NCBI GenBank assembly: GCA_013824385.1
Contig: PNNU01000160.1
Location: 1 to 7,375 of the forward strand
Length of the DNA stretch: 7,375 nt
Reading direction: 5' to 3'
Source of the DNA: Anaerolinea sp.
GTDB taxonomy: Bacteria; Chloroflexota; Anaerolineae; Anaerolineales; Anaerolineaceae
Shown piece after piece: positions 6,174 through 7,375 of the stretch; position 1 is the stretch's first letter; every line of letters starts with the position of its first letter. The position numbers were made by a program, and so were the translations under genes. The notes beneath the pieces were generated by a model. That model worked only from the letters and a program-made list of their open reading frames with translations, was not told where the DNA came from and did no database searches.

Positions 6174-7094
6174 CTATTTGTACAATTCCGGATGGATTAA
6201 TTTAGCCAATGCTTCGAGACCATCAACCATGCGCGGACCGGGTCGGCTGGCCATGTCATCATTGAAAGCGTAGATCGCATTGTTCTTGACTGCGCTGAGA
6301 GATTCCCAGCCGGCGCGGGTGGTGACCTGTTCGGCAGTCATGCCGTAAGCGGCATCGCCGAGCAGGATGATGTTGGGGTCTTGCACCAGCAGTTCTTCTA
6401 AGCTGATCTGTGCCCAGGCATCTTTCATGGCAGCGCCCACGTTCACGCCGCCTGCCATCTGGATCATTTGATCCATGAAGGTATTGGGGCCGGAGGTCCA
6501 GGGTTTGGCGGCATCCGAGCCGTCCAACTCGTAGAACACCAGTGGTTTGTCTTGTGTTTTGGCGATAGTTTTTACTACTTCATCCACTCTGGCAGTAAGT
6601 GATTTTACCAGCGCAGCGGCTTCTTTATCATGACCGGTGAGCTCGCCAACCGTTTCGAGAATCGGATAGAGTCCTTCCAACTGCAAGGGATTCTTGATGT
6701 AGTAGACGGTCAGACCCAGGTCTTCAAGCGCTTTGACCTGCTCGGGGGTGTTGATCTCGGTGACGACCACCAGATCGGGGTTCAGACTGGTGATGGTCTC
6801 CAGCGAGTAATCTCCCATGGAACCACCCACGTCTTGAAGCGCTGAGACGGATTCAGGATAGTTGGAGAAGCTGTCACGCCCAACCACCTGGTCTCCGGCG
6901 CCAACGGCAAACAAAATCTCGGTGGCAGAGGGGGCGAGTGAAACGATGCGCTCGGCAGGCTGCGCCAGGCTTACGGTGCGTCCAAGCCCGTCAGTGAGGG
7001 TGATAGCCTGGGGCGCGGTTGCGGCGGGTGCACATCCAGCCAACAGCATGGCGAGGATGGTGATAATCAAAATAAATTGCGTTATCTTCTTCAT
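6174..7094 (-). CDS. btuF: Cobalamin-binding lipoprotein of an ABC importer (BtuF-like)
   Basis: A substrate-binding protein of 306 residues with two alpha/beta lobes joined by a long helix, the type III (BtuF/FhuD) fold. The N-terminus is a lipoprotein signal: KK, a hydrophobic run, then the lipobox LAGC with the lipidated Cys21. The mature protein is thus anchored to the outer face of the membrane, followed by a short Ala/Pro linker. The stretch RIVSLAPSATEILFAVGAGDQVVGRDSFSNYP (49-80, given here as landmarks) closely matches the start of BtuF-type proteins. DLVVV (107-111) and the closing region RPGPRMVDGLEALAKLIHPELYK fit the C-lobe. AAGGAA (7099-7104) precedes the ATG at good spacing. 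It is the first gene after the cobalamin riboswitch and its terminator, which supports corrinoid as the ligand; a ferric siderophore or other complex would be the alternative. Confidence 0.92.
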   Translation of the reverse strand: MKKITQFILIITILAMLLAGCAPAATAPQAITLTDGLGRTVSLAQPAERIVSLAPSATEILFAVGAGDQVVGRDSFSNYPESVSALQDVGGSMGDYSLETITSLNPDLVVVTEINTPEQVKALEDLGLTVYYIKNPLQLEGLYPILETVGELTGHDKEAAALVKSLTARVDEVVKTIAKTQDKPLVFYELDGSDAAKPWTSGPNTFMDQMIQMAGGVNVGAAMKDAWAQISLEELLVQDPNIILLGDAAYGMTAEQVTTRAGWESLSAVKNNAIYAFNDDMASRPGPRMVDGLEALAKLIHPELYK

Positions 7095-7142
7095 GGTATT
7101 CCTTATTAATCAAAATTGGTTTTACGATTGCAGCAGGGGATT

Positions 7143-7172
7143 AAAAAACCCTGCCGCATATTTGGACAGGGT
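7143..7172 (-). terminator. Intrinsic terminator of the riboswitch leader (expression platform)
   Basis: On the minus strand, ACCCTGTC (7165-7172) pairs with GGCAGGGT (7148-7155), with one G-U pair and a 9-nt loop, and the 3' arm runs into six T residues (7143-7148). It lies between the cobalamin aptamer and the btuF start, about 50 nt upstream of the ATG. This is the expected position for a terminator used when the aptamer has bound cobalamin. Confidence 0.85.
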
Positions 7173-7224
7173 GATCGTCTTGTTTAAGGCGAGTGCCCAC
7201 CTCCTTAATGCGAGAGTGTGTGAC

Positions 7225-7350
7225 ACGCTTTTTTGGCGGGCGACCTGGCTTATCAGATTACTCTGAATTACAGTTGCGCTACAGCACCGGACTATACACC
7301 GGTTTCGCCTTTAAGCCCTCCCATCCGGGGGAGTGGCACCAAAAAAGCAT
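7225..7350 (-). promoter_or_regulatory. Cobalamin riboswitch aptamer
   Basis: On the minus strand the leader shows the core of a cobalamin aptamer. It is closed by a long P1 stem: 7337-7350 pairs with 7225-7238, of which GCTTTTTTGG/CCAAAAAAGC is a perfect 10-bp part. Then come GGTGCC, a P2-type hairpin with CTCCC/GGGAG, the element TTAAAGGCGAAACCGG, the ACCGG..CCGGT hairpin with its conserved loop, GCGCAACTGTAA, and a small hairpin TCAGA-GTAA-TCTGA. It ends in the B12 box AGCCAGGTCGCCCGCC (7235-7250). The element is compact, about 126 nt, lacking the extra peripheral arms of large versions; whether it prefers adenosyl-, methyl- or aquocobalamin cannot be told. The terminator downstream indicates control by transcription termination: bound cobalamin should stop btuFCD and the moaD-like gene. 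Confidence 0.92.
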
Positions 7351-7366
7351 TTATTCAATTAAGAGT

Positions 7367-7372
7367 ATTCTA
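7367..7372 (-). promoter_or_regulatory. Candidate -10 of the riboswitch-btuFCD promoter
   Basis: TAGAAT (5 of 6 to TATAAT) on the minus strand would start transcription near 7360, about 10 nt before the P1 stem of the riboswitch. Its -35 would lie outside the window, so the call rests on position and one hexamer only. Confidence 0.35.
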
Positions 7373-7375
7373 TAA

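Noticed and set aside
6862..7266. 134-residue plus-strand open frame across the btuF start and the riboswitch leader
   Set aside because: It is antisense to btuF, its terminator and the cobalamin riboswitch, and its sequence has no protein-like pattern.
1..7375. CRISPR array, insertion sequence, prophage or defence genes
   Set aside because: No regularly spaced direct repeats, transposase, integrase or defence-family motifs were seen on either strand.

Overview
The window reads as an ordinary bacterial chromosome segment of mixed composition: moderate-GC genes separated by AT-rich intergenic DNA. The style of the proteins suggests a member of Chloroflexota, probably an Anaerolineae-like lineage. 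The hints are the 4-helix-bundle chemoreceptor with its Glu/Ser/Ala-rich C-terminal repeats, the short OsmC protein, and a lipoprotein-type B12 binding protein with no TonB receptor nearby. This is an impression from protein similarity, not a proven assignment; no rRNA, tRNA or phylogenetic marker is present.

Left part (1-803): a NifU C-terminal-domain Fe-S scaffold-like gene runs off the left edge on the minus strand. It is divergent from an OsmC-family peroxide/thiol-reactive protein gene on the plus strand. The AT-rich spacer carries a good extended -10 promoter for the nifU-like gene. A 14-bp perfect hairpin follows osmC.

Middle (690-3965): a 674-bp AT-rich intergenic stretch with several inverted repeats and no convincing gene leads into a two-gene chemotaxis unit. 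The unit encodes a 674-residue transmembrane methyl-accepting chemotaxis protein and a CheW adaptor. A terminator-like hairpin with a T-run lies between the two genes, immediately before the CheW ribosome binding site. A 12-bp bidirectional terminator closes the unit and separates it from the convergent operon on the right. No cheA, cheY, cheR or cheB is present.

Right part (4023-7375, minus strand): a cobalamin riboswitch (compact aptamer, about 126 nt, with a recognisable B12 box) is followed by an intrinsic terminator. Downstream lies a tightly packed transport operon: a lipoprotein B12-binding protein (btuF), a FecCD-family permease (btuC) and an ATPase (btuD). These are followed by a small MoaD/ThiS-like sulfur-carrier protein ending in Gly-Gly. 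Together the first three form a BtuFCD-type corrinoid importer that should be shut off when cobalamin is abundant. The MoaD-like gene is the unexpected partner.

I did not find a clearly undescribed defence, mobile or RNA system. The points most worth a second look are the MoaD-like gene within a B12-controlled operon, the possible switching helix in the riboswitch leader, the mcp-cheW internal hairpin and the inverted repeat over the putative mcp -10 element.
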